NCBI RefSeq assembly: GCF_015291645.1
Contig: NZ_CP030055.1
Coordinates: 3,658,001-3,722,000, forward strand
Reading direction: 5' to 3'
Source of the DNA: Bradyrhizobium sp. CCBAU 53340
Lineage (GTDB): Bacteria > Pseudomonadota > Alphaproteobacteria > Rhizobiales > Xanthobacteraceae
DNA: 64,000 nucleotides
In this document: positions 1-11,142 of the stretch, piece by piece
Numbering within the stretch: position 1 is the first letter of the stretch
Layout: the number at the start of each line of letters is the position of its first letter
Translations under genes and position numbers: made by a program
Notes under the pieces: generated by a model
Told to the model about the DNA's origin: nothing
What the model saw: the letters and a program-made list of their open reading frames with translations, nothing else
Databases searched by the model: none

Positions 1-171
1 GCAGGGGCCTATGAGCTTCAGCACCGCAAGGACGTGCCGGGCCGCGTCGTCGTGTCCGAATATGTCGACGTCGCCAATGCCTTCGTCGACCGCGAGGAGA
101 CCGGCATGGTCAACGCCGTGCTCGATCAGATCGGCCGCCAGTTTCGCGGTGATGAGTTCGGGCGAGGATAG
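1..171 (+). CDS. nusB: NusB transcription antitermination factor, C-terminal end (partial)
   Basis: The window opens inside this gene; 56 codons remain before a TAG stop. The visible tail contains EYVDVANAF and ETGMVNAVLDQIGRQ, which match the conserved last helices of NusB (family usually 140-170 aa). NusB pairs with S10 (NusE) on boxA RNA to suppress early termination in rRNA operons. It sits directly upstream of thiL, an order common in alphaproteobacteria, although a palindromic repeat separates the two here. The call rests on the C-terminal third only. Confidence 0.85.
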   Translation, partial: AGAYELQHRKDVPGRVVVSEYVDVANAFVDREETGMVNAVLDQIGRQFRGDEFGRG

Positions 172-221
172 CGCGGGCTTAGGGCGGTGAACTGATGCGA
201 TGCAGCTGCCCCATACCCCGG

Positions 222-331
222 TGTCATGCCCCGCGAAGGCGGGGCATCCAGTACGCCGCAGCCTATCGATTTCACATGACTGTCTCTGGAATACTGGATC
301 GCCCGGTCAAGCCGGGCGATGACAGTTGTGT
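222..331. repeat. Dispersed palindromic intergenic repeat, copy A
   Basis: An element of about 110 bp made of two small hairpins: ATGCCCCGC/GCGGGGCAT at one end and TCGCCCGG/CCGGGCGA at the other, joined by a variable middle. A second copy with nearly identical ends lies in inverted orientation near 45.45 kb. This is the style of the highly repeated intergenic elements of Bradyrhizobium genomes. It separates nusB from thiL. Confidence 0.7.
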
Positions 332-346
332 GTGGAGCTGACATCG

Positions 347-1345
347 ATGACCGCTCCGCACAATCCTTCCGCCGAAGACTCCCTCATCGCGCGCTATTTC
401 AAGCCGCTGGCGATCGATCCCGGCGCGTTCGGTCTGGTCGACGATGCCGCGATCCTATCCGCGTCCGGTGACGACATCGTCGTCACCACCGACGCCGTGG
501 TCGAGGGCGTGCACTATCTTGCCACCGATCCCCCCGACACCATCGCGCGCAAGGCGCTGCGGGTGAATCTATCAGATCTCGCCGCGAAGGGTGCGATGCC
601 GGCCGGCTTCGTGCTGACACTGGCGTTACGCAGCAAGGAGGATGCCTGGCTTGGGCCGTTCGCGAACGCGCTTGGCGAGGATACAAGAGCCTTTGCATGC
701 CCTCTGCTCGGCGGCGACACGGTGTCGACGCCGGGACCGCAGATGATCTCGATTACCGCCTTCGGCCGCGTGCCGAAGGGGCGGATGGTCGGCCGCACCG
801 GCGCCCGGCCGGGCGATATTATCCTGGTGACGGGCACGATCGGCGATGCCGCGCTCGGGCTCGACGTACTTACCGGCGGCACGGTTGCCGCGGCGCTTGC
901 GTCTGATCCCGCCGCAAGAGAATCACTGATCTCACGCTATCGCATTCCGCAACCGCGCAATGTGCTAGCGCAGGCCGTGCGCGACCACGCGACGGCAGCG
1001 ATGGACGTGTCGGACGGGCTTGCCGGCGATCTGACCAAACTCTGTGCAGCGTCCGGCGCCTCTGCCAACGTCGATGTGGCGCGTGTGCCGCTCTCAGCCG
1101 CGGCGGCCGACCTGATCGCGCGCAACGCCATTTGTGTTGAGACGCTACTTGCCGGGGGCGACGACTACGAAGTGCTGTGCACGGTATCGCCGGCACAAAG
1201 CGATGCGCTGATGGCCGCCGGGCGGGCCGCCGGCGTGGCCGTCACGGCGATCGGCACGATCGTCACGGGTCATGGGCAGCCGCGCTTCCTGGACGCGCAG
1301 GGCCAGGAACTCGCCCTGAAGCGTCTGTCCTACAGTCATTTCTAG
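347..1345 (+). CDS. thiL: Thiamine-monophosphate kinase
   Basis: ThiL phosphorylates thiamine monophosphate with ATP to give thiamine diphosphate, the last step of cofactor synthesis in the cytosol. The 332-aa protein has the AIRS-kinase fold signatures: VDDAAIL and TTDAVVEGVHY near residues 30-60, a conserved NLSDLAAKGA (Mg-ATP site), LLGGDT, and AMDVSDGLAGDL followed by LAGGDDYEVL in the C-terminal half. Length fits the family. I chose the ATG of MTAPHN, preceded by a purine-rich GGAGCTG; a TTG 21 bp upstream is in frame but less likely. It probably belongs to a transcription unit with nusB. Confidence 0.93.
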   Translation: MTAPHNPSAEDSLIARYFKPLAIDPGAFGLVDDAAILSASGDDIVVTTDAVVEGVHYLATDPPDTIARKALRVNLSDLAAKGAMPAGFVLTLALRSKEDAWLGPFANALGEDTRAFACPLLGGDTVSTPGPQMISITAFGRVPKGRMVGRTGARPGDIILVTGTIGDAALGLDVLTGGTVAAALASDPAARESLISRYRIPQPRNVLAQAVRDHATAAMDVSDGLAGDLTKLCAASGASANVDVARVPLSAAAADLIARNAICVETLLAGGDDYEVLCTVSPAQSDALMAAGRAAGVAVTAIGTIVTGHGQPRFLDAQGQELALKRLSYSHF

Positions 1346-1418
1346 AGTCGCAATCCCTGCGCCAGCCAACACATGTATCGCCTCCTTTGATGCAAAGGCA
1401 GCCAATGGGTGCGATTCG

Positions 1419-2027
1419 ATGACGGCGGCCGTTTCGGGGGTGAGTGAGGCGCTGGCTGCTGCCGGGCGCGCGTGCGGAAGCTGCACGCTCTGCTGCAAGG
1501 TCTACAACGTGGTCGCGTTCGGCAAGCCCGCCGGCACGTGGTGCTCACATTGCGAGCCCACCTTGGGCTGCGCGATCCATGATAGCAGGCCAGGCGAATG
1601 TGCGGCGTTCGACTGTCTCTGGAAAACCATGCTAGCACTGCCCGTGCACTGGAAGCCCGATCAGGCGAAGATGGTGCTGACGGTGCATCCTCATACCAAC
1701 AACATCCAGGTCGTGGTTGATCCCGACCTGCCAGCAGCCTGGACGCGGCAGCCTTATCACAGCCAGTTGCGCCTGTTGGCGAAGAGCAACATGGCGAATG
1801 GCCATCTTGTGATCGTGTTCGTTGGCGAACTGGCGACGCTGATCCTCCCCGATCAGGATGTGCCGCTTGGCGCTCTCACGCTCGACCAGATGGTGTCGGT
1901 GACACTGGAGGCCGGCGCGAGCGGCAGCGTCTACGAGGTCAAGGTCTTCAACCGACGCAGAACGGCCTCCGGGCAGACCTTGGAATTGGCGTCATCATCG
2001 CGTCATCCCGCGATGGCGGCAGCTTAG
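1419..2027 (+). CDS. YkgJ-like cysteine-cluster protein
   Basis: A 202-aa protein with a cysteine-rich N-terminal third: CGSCTLCC near residues 20-27, CSHC, a C-x5-RPGEC stretch and FDC. This arrangement is that of the YkgJ / zinc- or iron-chelating UPF0153-type family, whose biochemical role is poorly defined. The C-terminal two thirds (VVVDPDLP, LVIVFVGE) look like a beta-rich domain with no motif I recognise. It follows thiL by 73 bp on the same strand. A metal-binding cytosolic protein is the safe statement; substrate unknown. Confidence 0.7.
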   Translation: MTAAVSGVSEALAAAGRACGSCTLCCKVYNVVAFGKPAGTWCSHCEPTLGCAIHDSRPGECAAFDCLWKTMLALPVHWKPDQAKMVLTVHPHTNNIQVVVDPDLPAAWTRQPYHSQLRLLAKSNMANGHLVIVFVGELATLILPDQDVPLGALTLDQMVSVTLEAGASGSVYEVKVFNRRRTASGQTLELASSSRHPAMAAA

Positions 2028-2301
2028 GGCGCAGCCGAGGCTTGGCCTCGCCTGGCGGAGCGGTCGCCGCCCCGGTGTGATGTCGAAGCCGGCGGCCAGG
2101 CGCAGAGGATGAGCTCTAAATACTTGCCGAGATCGGCTTTTTCGCACCTATCCGGCGTTGCACCCTCAATTTGATTTTGGCAAGCTTGTGATCGACTAGG
2201 GCAATCCCTCCGGGGCTGCCTTGTTCAAAATCAAGGCGCCGCCGCGAGACGGACAATAAAAGGCGCCGGGGGTACATCAAGGATCCGAGGCAGAAAATCA
2301 C

Positions 2302-4422
<2,121 letters not shown>

Positions 4423-4446
4423 GCGGCGCAAACGACCCAGACAATG

Positions 4447-4475
4447 ACCCCGCGGCGCGAGCCGCGGGGTTTTTG
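4447..4475 (+). terminator. Rho-independent terminator of hppA
   Basis: A 9-bp GC stem (CCCCGCGGC / GCCGCGGGG) with loop GCGA runs straight into TTTTT. It lies 25 bp after the hppA stop and before the convergent CMD-domain gene. Confidence 0.9.
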
Positions 4476-4542
4476 TTGGATGTCGTCATTCCGTGATGGT
4501 TCGAAGGACCTGACCCGGAATCACGAGATGGAAGGTCGAGCC

Positions 4543-4962
4543 TCAGGCTTTCGGCTCCGGTCCGTCCTCAGCTCTTTGCGCGAAGACCTCCTTCGCTGCG
4601 AACAGGCCGTTGAGGGCAGCCGGGAAGCCGGCATAGACGGCCATCTGAATGAGGATCTCGATGATCTCCTCGCGGCCGAGCCCGACATTCAGGCCTGCCT
4701 CGATATGCACCTTGAGCTGAGGTGCGGCGTTCCCCATGGCCGCCAGCGCTGCGATCGTTGCGATTTCGCGCGAACGGAGGTCGAGCCCGGGCCGTGAGTA
4801 GATGTCGCCAAATGGAAACTCCAATACATAGGTGGCGAAGTCTGGAGCGATGTCGCCAAGCGCCGCGACGACCTTGTGGCCGGCCTCTCCGTCGATCTCA
4901 GCGAGTGCGCGCCGACCGCGCTCCAACCGGCTTTCGCCGGCGTTCGGGAAGTGTTGCATCAT
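4543..4962 (-). CDS. Carboxymuconolactone decarboxylase (CMD/AhpD-like) family protein
   Basis: A 139-aa small helical protein with the CMD fold: a long central segment DLRSREIATIAALAAMG, then HIEAGLNVGLGREEIIEIL and a C-terminal YAGFPAALNGLFAAKEVF. This matches the 4-carboxymuconolactone-decarboxylase-like group used for aromatic catabolism or, in many members, for unknown oxidoreductase roles. The Cys-x-x-Cys pair of peroxidase-type AhpD is absent, so an alkylhydroperoxidase role is unlikely. Its start overlaps the 3' end of the upstream MerR gene by 65 bp, so the two are co-transcribed and the regulator probably controls this enzyme. Confidence 0.82.
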   Translation of the reverse strand: MMQHFPNAGESRLERGRRALAEIDGEAGHKVVAALGDIAPDFATYVLEFPFGDIYSRPGLDLRSREIATIAALAAMGNAAPQLKVHIEAGLNVGLGREEIIEILIQMAVYAGFPAALNGLFAAKEVFAQRAEDGPEPKA

Positions 4963-5326
4963 AATCCTTCATCCTCTGTTCCGTTTCGGCATAACCGCCG
5001 ATCTTGGTGTCGAGGACGAGAAGACAGGCATTCAGTTCGTCGACGTGGGCACGCACGCTTTCGCGATGTCGCTCCAGCAGCGCGCGCCGCTGGGCCTCGG
5101 TGCCGCTGCCTCGATCTCGCAGTTCCGCGTAAAGCAGCATGTCCCGGATCGGCATGCCTGTTGTCTTCAGGCGGCCGAGAAACTCGATCCAGACAAGGAT
5201 CGAGGCGTCGTAGTCACGTCGGCTGGATCGATCCCGGTCGGCGTAAGGCAACAGCCCGATCCGCTCGTAGTAGCGGATTGTATGGGCCGTGAGTCCGGAA
5301 CGCCTTGCAAGTTCGCCGATCTTCAT
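4898..5326 (-). CDS. MerR family transcriptional regulator
   Basis: A 142-aa protein starting MKIGELARRSGLTAHTIRYY, the classic MerR winged helix-turn-helix, followed by ERIGLLPYADR and a coiled-coil dimerisation helix (residues 80-125). It lacks the clustered C-terminal cysteines of metal-sensing members, so an organic inducer or redox cue is more likely. The gene overlaps the downstream CMD-family gene by 65 bp. This tight coupling is typical of a regulator and its single target enzyme. Inducer unknown. Confidence 0.87.
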   Translation of the reverse strand: MKIGELARRSGLTAHTIRYYERIGLLPYADRDRSSRRDYDASILVWIEFLGRLKTTGMPIRDMLLYAELRDRGSGTEAQRRALLERHRESVRAHVDELNACLLVLDTKIGGYAETEQRMKDYDATLPERRRKPVGARSARTR

Positions 5327-5454
5327 GCCTGTCTCTCATCACGACGCACGGAAACTACGAGTTTGAGCGCGCTCTAAGTCAAGAGACATTCTGGGACTGT
5401 CTGTGCAAGCGTCGCGCCGGCACGTCCGGTCGGGCCATGTGGCGGGCCAGCGAC

Positions 5455-6456
5455 CTACTGCACGTCCATCTGCAGACCTTCCTTCTGGATGATGCCGGCG
5501 AATTTCTTCGTCTCGTCGTTCACGAAGGCGGCGAACTGCTCTGGCGTGCCATAATCGGCGCGCGCACCCATGGCGGCGATCTGCTTCTTGATGTCGTCGC
5601 GCTCAAGCATCGCCTTGACCTGGAGATTAAGCGCCTCGAGCACGGGCGCGGGGACGCCCTTCGGCAGAAATACCGAGAACCACGAGGACACGTCGAAATT
5701 CGCAAGCTCCGGCGCGCTCTCGCGCATGGTCGGCAGGTTCGGCGCGAGTTCGCTGCGCTCTGTCGTGGTGACGCAGAGGCCGTTGAGCGTGCCGTTCTGC
5801 ACCTGCGGCAGGCTTGGATAGAGATTGTCGAACAGGATCTGGATGTCGCCGGCGAGTGCCGCCTGGAGCGCGGGACCTGCGCCGCGAAACGGGATGTGCG
5901 TCATCTTCAGTCCGGTGAGCTGGAGGAACCAGGCGCCGGTGAGGTGAGGGCTCTGGCCGACACCGGAGGAAGCATAGCTCAGCTTGTCCGGATTGGCCTT
6001 CAGATAGGCGATCAGATCAGTGACCGATTTGATGCCGGTCTTCGGATGCGCCGACACGATGTTGGGAATCCGGATCATGTTGGTAACCGGCTGGAGCTGG
6101 TCCGGCTTGTAGGTGAGGTTCTTGAAGATGCTGTAGGCGATCGCGTTCGGTCCCGGGTTGCCGATCAGGATGGTGTGGCCGTCGGCCCTGGAGCGAACGA
6201 CTTCCGCCGTGCCGATCGTGCCGCCGCCACCGGACCGGTTCTCCACGACGGCCGTCTGGCCCCAGGTGGATTGGAGATGGGCCGCGAGCAGCCGGCCCAT
6301 TACGTCGGTCGAGCCGCCGGCCGCAGCCGGCACAATGATGCGGATGTTCTCGGTCGGCTTCCAGTCCCCCAGGCTCGGTCGCGGCAGGATCGCTGCGGCC
6401 GACAGGCCAGCGACACCGGCGAGCACGCGACGGCGGGACAGAATTTTGTTGGGCAC
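5455..6456 (-). CDS. Bug-family (TTT-type) periplasmic substrate-binding protein
   Basis: A 333-aa exported binding protein of the Bug / tripartite tricarboxylate transporter family. It begins with a twin-arginine-like signal (SRRRVLAGVAGLSAAAIL) and continues with IRIIVPAAAGGSTDVMGRLL, VVENRSGGGGTIG, SYASSGVGQSPHLTG and IPFRGAGPALQAALAGD, all diagnostic of the family. These proteins bind small carboxylates in the periplasm. No TctA/TctB membrane genes are nearby, so it is an orphan, as is common in Bradyrhizobium and Bordetella. I chose a GTG start because a GGGAG lies 7 bases before it; an in-frame ATG 60 bp upstream would give an unusual extension. Confidence 0.87.
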   Translation of the reverse strand: MPNKILSRRRVLAGVAGLSAAAILPRPSLGDWKPTENIRIIVPAAAGGSTDVMGRLLAAHLQSTWGQTAVVENRSGGGGTIGTAEVVRSRADGHTILIGNPGPNAIAYSIFKNLTYKPDQLQPVTNMIRIPNIVSAHPKTGIKSVTDLIAYLKANPDKLSYASSGVGQSPHLTGAWFLQLTGLKMTHIPFRGAGPALQAALAGDIQILFDNLYPSLPQVQNGTLNGLCVTTTERSELAPNLPTMRESAPELANFDVSSWFSVFLPKGVPAPVLEALNLQVKAMLERDDIKKQIAAMGARADYGTPEQFAAFVNDETKKFAGIIQKEGLQMDVQ

Positions 6457-6573
6457 GAATCCACTCCCAGCTTCTTGTTTTGCAGGGAGCGTAGGGAACC
6501 GGGCGTGCAACGGCAAGTCGCACGCGTTCGCGAGTGCCGCGCGAAGAGCGGCACGACGCCGCAGGCTGAAGGC

Positions 6574-7080
6574 TCAGTTAAAGCTGAGCAGCTTGAACAG
6601 CGGCGCGAGGTAGCTCATCTCCTGACCCGACGTCGGCGTAGTCCGGCTGATGAAGTCGAAGATCTTGCCATCCTGCAGGCCGTAATTCGCAAGCCGGCGC
6701 ACGCGCCGGTTCTTGTCGAAATAGATCGCGATGACGCGCTGGTCGACGACCCTCTGGTTCATGAAGGCGACCATGCGCTCGGAGCGCTGCGAGATGTAAT
6801 AGAACACCTCGCCGTCCAGGGTTGCGACGGTGGAGGGCGTGCCCATCACGATCAGCACCTGGTCCTGGCTCGCGCCGATCGGGATCTGCTCGAGTGCGCC
6901 TGGCGGCAGGATGTAGCCCTTCTGGAACTGCTCGCTGGTGCAGCCTGCGAGCGATGCGCCAAGCAGGGTCATGGCCGCGAACATGCGCAGGCCGCGCCAG
7001 CGCGAATTCAGGCCGCGCCAGCGCGCGTGAAGGCCGCGCCGCTTGTTCGCGCGCCGGGTGGTCTGGTTCGTTATCGTCAT
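6574..7080 (-). CDS. bamE: Outer-membrane protein assembly factor BamE-like lipoprotein
   Basis: The C-terminal 100 residues form a SmpA/OmlA (BamE) domain: YILPPGALEQIPIGASQDQVLIVMGTPS followed by FYYISQRSERMVAF and RVIAIYFDKNRRV. A lipobox LAGC follows a hydrophobic stretch, so the mature protein is an outer-membrane lipoprotein in the BAM complex. With the ATG chosen the protein has 168 aa; a second ATG (MFAAMTLLGA) lies just before the lipobox. Between the two starts are repeated RWRGL units made by a 21-bp tandem repeat, so translation may really begin at the second ATG. It is divergent from the bc1 chaperone gene. Confidence 0.85.
   Translation of the reverse strand: MTITNQTTRRANKRRGLHARWRGLNSRWRGLRMFAAMTLLGASLAGCTSEQFQKGYILPPGALEQIPIGASQDQVLIVMGTPSTVATLDGEVFYYISQRSERMVAFMNQRVVDQRVIAIYFDKNRRVRRLANYGLQDGKIFDFISRTTPTSGQEMSYLAPLFKLLSFN
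6988..7040. repeat. 21-bp tandem repeat in the bamE 5' end
   Basis: Two and a half copies of a 21-bp unit containing AGGCCGCGCCAGCGCG lie between the two candidate starts of bamE and encode the repeated peptide RWRGL on the minus strand. Copy number changes would stay in frame. Confidence 0.7.
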
Positions 7081-7178
7081 AGCGGAACTGATTCCGTCCC
7101 CTTGCGTCGCGCGAGGCGCTGAAGTACCGGGCAGGGCGTCTGAATGCAACTCGCGCGCGCCCGCTTGCGGAAACCACA

Positions 7179-7730
7179 ATGCTTTGGCCGTTCAATCACT
7201 TCAGGAAACCCCGGCTAGCCCCGGCCGGCACCATTGAGGCCATCTATGGCATGATCGTGACGCAGGCGCGAGAACCCATATTTTACCGGGACTTGGGCGT
7301 GCCGGATACGGTTAATGGCCGTTTCGACCTGTTACTTCTGCACCTCTGGCTGTTGCTGCGGCGGCTGCGGACGGCCCAAAGCGGGGTGGAGCTGTCGCAG
7401 GCCTTGTTCGATCGCTTCTGCGAGGACATGGACGACAATCTGCGCGAGATGGGCGTGGGCGACCAGACCGTCCCGAAGCGGATGCGGGCCTTCGGCGAGG
7501 CCTTTTATGGCCGCGTCCAGGCCTACGACCAGGCGATCGAGGCGGGTCCCGAGGCACTGGCGCAGGCGATCTGCAAGAATATCTTGAACGGGGCCAGCCT
7601 GGATCAGGCGCGGCGTCTGGCCGCCTATGCGGTGGCCGCGAATGCGGATCTCGGCCAGACTGGCGACCCCGCCTTGCTGCTTGGATCCTTCAAATTCCCT
7701 GCACCGCTTCGGGAGGGTGAGCCGTCATGA
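7179..7730 (+). CDS. Ubiquinol-cytochrome c chaperone (CBP3/UQCC1 family)
   Basis: A 183-aa helical protein with the CBP3 core: IYGMIVTQAREPIFYRDLGVPDT near residues 22-45, a leucine-rich LLLLHLWLLLRRL, and GVGDQTVPKRMRAFGEAFYGR. In mitochondria the homologues assist cytochrome b synthesis and bc1 complex assembly. In alphaproteobacteria this gene commonly precedes the YceD gene, as here, where stop and start overlap (ATGA). The paired gene order argues for one operon. Function is by homology of family signatures. Confidence 0.85.
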   Translation: MLWPFNHFRKPRLAPAGTIEAIYGMIVTQAREPIFYRDLGVPDTVNGRFDLLLLHLWLLLRRLRTAQSGVELSQALFDRFCEDMDDNLREMGVGDQTVPKRMRAFGEAFYGRVQAYDQAIEAGPEALAQAICKNILNGASLDQARRLAAYAVAANADLGQTGDPALLLGSFKFPAPLREGEPS

Positions 7731-8308
7731 ATCGACCGATGACCGGATCCGAACCCGATCCCTGGCGCGCGCCGGTGATGGTCGCGCAAATTCCTGATAC
7801 CGGGCTGCACCGCAAGCTCGAGGCCTCGGCGGCCGAGCGCCAGGCCATGGCCGATGTTGCGGGCCTGCGCGACATTCTGTCGGCCCATGCCGACTTCGAC
7901 GTCGTGCCGAGAAGCGGCGGCCGGATCCAGGTCACGGGTCGCGTCCGGGCCCGGATCGGCCAGACCTGCGTGGTCACGCTCGATCCGATCGAGAACGAGA
8001 TCGACGAGGAGATCGATCTGACCTTTGCGCCAGAAGCCGAGACGCGGCGGCTCGAGGACCTGATCGAAGAGGGACAGGACGACGAGGAGGCCCCCGAGGT
8101 CGCCGATCCGCCGGAGGCCATCGTCAACGGGACCATCGATCTCGGTCGTATCGCCACGGACGCGCTGTTCCTGGCCATCGATCCCTATCCCCGCAAGCCG
8201 GGTGCCGTGTTCGAGGCGGAGGTCACCGCGCCTGACCCCGAGGATCATCCGTTTGCGGCGCTGAAAGCGCTCCAGGACAACAAGCAGGGCAAGAAGAAGG
8301 GCAAATAG
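7727..8308 (+). CDS. YceD family (DUF177) protein
   Basis: A 193-aa protein with the DUF177 pattern: a central GRVRARIGQTCVVTLDPIENE, in which the usual CxxC-type metal site is reduced to one Cys, an acidic DEEIDLTF segment, and a C-terminal motif GTIDLGRIATDALFLAIDPYPRKPG. In plants and bacteria YceD homologues aid 23S rRNA and L32 accumulation. The acidic linker (residues 115-135) and the basic tail KKKGK are typical. It overlaps the upstream chaperone gene by 4 bp. rpmF, which separates yceD and plsX in E. coli, is not here. Confidence 0.85.
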   Translation: MNRPMTGSEPDPWRAPVMVAQIPDTGLHRKLEASAAERQAMADVAGLRDILSAHADFDVVPRSGGRIQVTGRVRARIGQTCVVTLDPIENEIDEEIDLTFAPEAETRRLEDLIEEGQDDEEAPEVADPPEAIVNGTIDLGRIATDALFLAIDPYPRKPGAVFEAEVTAPDPEDHPFAALKALQDNKQGKKKGK

Positions 8309-8605
8309 CTGGATGTTCCGGCAAGACCCCCCTTCCTTGGAGTGAGAACTCTTTGCAGGGGTGCTTTCAAAGGCTGATTTATCTATTTGATTTCTAAATG
8401 TTTCTCGTGAAATTGCTGGTCCGGCGCCGGGGTCACCCCGAATGCAAAAGGCTGGGGGCAAGAGGTTGTTTCGGGATAACAAAACGCTATTGTCCGCCCC
8501 GGTCCGGGTGCGGCGTGGCGCTTGGCCGGTCGCCATGTCCATGGCGAACCCATCTCGCGGCCCCGCTAGTTCAAGACCGCACCAGACCAGGTTTCCGGGA
8601 CTTCT

Positions 8606-9667
8606 ATGCCAAGCAAGGTTCGCATCGCGCTGGACGCCATGGGGGGCGACGCCGGCGCCGCCGTGGTCATTCCGGGCGCCGCCATCTCGCTTGGCAGGCA
8701 TCGCGATATCGAATTCCTGCTGGTCGGGGACCGCGCCAAGATCGAGCCCGAGCTCGATCGGCACCCCCAGCTCAAGGCCGCCGCGAAGGTCATCCATACC
8801 GAGGTTGCCGTCAGCGGCTCGGACAAGCCGAGCCAGGCGCTGCGGCGCGGCCGCAAGACCTCCTCGATGTGGCTTGCCATCGATGCCGTGAAGAAGGGCG
8901 AGGCCGATGTCGCGGTCTCCGCCGGCAATACCGGCGCGCTGATGGCGATGGCCCGGTTCCATCTGCGCACGCTGCCCGGCATCGACCGCCCGGCCATTTC
9001 AGCGATATGGCCGACCCGGCGCGGCGAGTCGGTTGTGCTCGATCTCGGTGCCACGATCGGCGGCGACGCGCACCATCTGGTGTCGCTTGCGATCATGGGC
9101 GCGGCCATGGTCAGCGTCGTGTTCGACAAAAAACGCCCGACCGTCGGCCTGCTCAATATCGGCACCGAGGAAATCAAGGGCCACGAGGAGATCCGCGAGG
9201 CCGGCGAGATGCTGCGCGCGATGAACCTGCCGGAACTCGACTATATCGGTTTCGTCGAGGGTGACGGCATCGGCAAGGGAATGGCCGATGTGATCGTGAC
9301 CGAGGGCTACAGCGGCAACATCGCGCTCAAGGCTGCCGAGGGAACCGCGCGCCAGATGGCGGACTTACTCCGTAACGAGATTCAGCGGAGCTGGCTGTCC
9401 AAGCTCGGCTATCTCTTTGCCCGCAACGCCTTCCAGGCGCTGCGGGACAAGATGGACCCGAACAAGTCGAACGGTGGCGTGCTGCTCGGGCTGAACGGGC
9501 TCGTGGTCAAGAGCCACGGCGGAATCAATGCCGAAGGCTTTGCCTATGCGATCGATGTTGGCTATGAGATGGCTCACTACGATCTCCTGAACAAGATCAA
9601 TCAGATGCTCAACCGCGAGGGTGGTGCACTCAGTTCCGTGCAGACCGCGCCGGAGGATGTTTCGTGA
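8606..9667 (+). CDS. plsX: Phosphate acyltransferase PlsX
   Basis: PlsX converts acyl-ACP to acyl-phosphate, the donor for PlsY in phospholipid synthesis. The 353-aa protein starts [13 protein letters not shown], has [10 protein letters not shown] (residues 111-120), [10 protein letters not shown] and [36 protein letters not shown], and ends with [13 protein letters not shown]. These are the conserved blocks of the family and the length is standard. It overlaps fabH by 4 bp (GTGA), so the two are translationally coupled. About 300 bp upstream are free of genes and probably hold its promoter. Confidence 0.96.
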   Translation: MPSKVRIALDAMGGDAGAAVVIPGAAISLGRHRDIEFLLVGDRAKIEPELDRHPQLKAAAKVIHTEVAVSGSDKPSQALRRGRKTSSMWLAIDAVKKGEADVAVSAGNTGALMAMARFHLRTLPGIDRPAISAIWPTRRGESVVLDLGATIGGDAHHLVSLAIMGAAMVSVVFDKKRPTVGLLNIGTEEIKGHEEIREAGEMLRAMNLPELDYIGFVEGDGIGKGMADVIVTEGYSGNIALKAAEGTARQMADLLRNEIQRSWLSKLGYLFARNAFQALRDKMDPNKSNGGVLLGLNGLVVKSHGGINAEGFAYAIDVGYEMAHYDLLNKINQMLNREGGALSSVQTAPEDVS

Positions 9668-10644
9668 CTCAAATTCGTTCGGTCGTGCTTGGCTGCGGCT
9701 CTTATCTGCCGGAGCAGGTGGTGACCAACGCCCAGTTGGCGGCGCGTATCGACACGTCCGACGAATGGATCGTGCAGCGCACGGGCATTCGCGAGCGGCA
9801 CATCGCGGCCGAGGGCGAATTCACGTCGCATCTTGCGATCAAGGCTGCGCAGGCCGCGCTCACTGACGCTGGCGTGGACGCCCAGTCGATCGAGCTGATC
9901 GTGCTCGCGACCTCGACGCCTGACAACACCTTCCCCGCCACCGCGGTCGCTGTGCAGCACGGGCTCGGCATCAATCATGGCGCGGCCTTCGACCTCCAGG
10001 CGGTGTGCTCGGGCTTCGTGTTCGCGCTCGCCACGGCCGACAATTTCCTGCGCACCGGCGCCTACAGGCGGGCGCTGGTGATCGGCGCCGAGACCTTCTC
10101 GCGCATCCTCGACTGGAACGACCGCGGCACCTGCGTGCTGTTCGGCGACGGCGCCGGCGCGGTGGTGCTGGAGGCGCAGGAGCAGCCGGGCAATCCCGCG
10201 ACCGACCGCGGCATCGTCACCACGCATTTGCGCTCGGATGGGCGTCACAAGGCAAAGCTGTTCGTCGACGGCGGGCCGTCCTCGACCCAGACCGTCGGCC
10301 ATCTGCGCATGGAGGGCCGGGAGGTCTTCAAGCACGCGGTCGGCATGATCACCGACGTGATCGTCGACGCCTTCAAGGCAACCGGGCTCAACGCCGACGG
10401 CATCGACTGGTTCGTGCCGCATCAGGCTAACAAGCGAATCATCGACGCCTCCGCCCACAAGCTCCACATCGCGCCGGAGAAGGTGGTGTTGACGGTGGAT
10501 CGCCATGGCAATACCTCCGCGGCCTCGATTCCGCTGGCGCTGTCGGTGGCGCGCAAGGACGGCCGCATCAAGCGCGGCGACATGGTTCTGCTGGAGGCGA
10601 TGGGCGGCGGCTTCACCTGGGGCTCCGCGCTGGTGCGCTGGTAA
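9664..10644 (+). CDS. fabH: Beta-ketoacyl-ACP synthase III
   Basis: FabH starts fatty acid synthesis by condensing acetyl-CoA with malonyl-ACP. The 326-aa protein shows the full thiolase-fold triad: Cys in [10 protein letters not shown] (near residue 113), His in [11 protein letters not shown] (near 253), Asn in [11 protein letters not shown] (near 283). It begins with GTG overlapping the plsX stop. FabH and PlsX share the acyl-ACP pool, which explains the conserved pairing. Confidence 0.97.
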   Translation: MTQIRSVVLGCGSYLPEQVVTNAQLAARIDTSDEWIVQRTGIRERHIAAEGEFTSHLAIKAAQAALTDAGVDAQSIELIVLATSTPDNTFPATAVAVQHGLGINHGAAFDLQAVCSGFVFALATADNFLRTGAYRRALVIGAETFSRILDWNDRGTCVLFGDGAGAVVLEAQEQPGNPATDRGIVTTHLRSDGRHKAKLFVDGGPSSTQTVGHLRMEGREVFKHAVGMITDVIVDAFKATGLNADGIDWFVPHQANKRIIDASAHKLHIAPEKVVLTVDRHGNTSAASIPLALSVARKDGRIKRGDMVLLEAMGGGFTWGSALVRW

Positions 10645-10776
10645 AGCCACATCCATAAAATTTTGCCGGAATCAGCCGCGATATCGATGCGTCTGCATTG
10701 ATGAGCGGTGTTGACCGCCGTATCGTAAGCTCATAATTTCAGACAACAATTGTTCGCCGTGATGTGGGGCAGGGCG

Positions 10777-11118
10777 ATGACCGATCAAAGCAAAACCGTA
10801 ACGCGTGTGGATCTCTGCGAAGCCGTCTACCAGAAGGTGGGACTGTCGCGCACGGAATCGTCCGCCTTCGTGGAACTCGTGCTGAAGGAGATCACCGACT
10901 GCCTTGAGAAGGGCGAGACGGTGAAGCTCTCCTCGTTCGGGTCCTTCATGGTCCGCAAGAAGGGCCAGCGCATCGGCCGCAATCCGAAGACCGGCACCGA
11001 GGTGCCGATCTCGCCGCGCCGGGTGATGGTGTTCAAGCCGTCGGCGATCCTGAAGCAGCGGATCAACGGTCAGCACCGGGCCAATGGCGACGCCAGCAAG
11101 GCTCAACAAGAGGCGTAA
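10777..11118 (+). CDS. ihfA: Integration host factor subunit alpha
   Basis: A 113-aa HU/IHF fold protein. Diagnostic parts are [41 protein letters not shown] and the beta-arm/proline tip region followed by [18 protein letters not shown] bends DNA at specific sites and serves in recombination, including integration of islands like the one found downstream. I chose the ATG of MTDQSK, which has GGGGCAGGG upstream; in-frame alternatives further 5' lack a ribosome site. The order fabH-ihfA-MerR is conserved in alphaproteobacteria. Confidence 0.95.
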   Translation: MTDQSKTVTRVDLCEAVYQKVGLSRTESSAFVELVLKEITDCLEKGETVKLSSFGSFMVRKKGQRIGRNPKTGTEVPISPRRVMVFKPSAILKQRINGQHRANGDASKAQQEA

Positions 11119-11142
11119 CCGCCTTTCGGAAAGGATTGGCAT

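Noticed and set aside
5305..7122. A 605-aa plus-strand open frame across the Bug and bamE genes
   Set aside because: It runs antisense to two genes with clear family motifs, signal peptides and ribosome sites.
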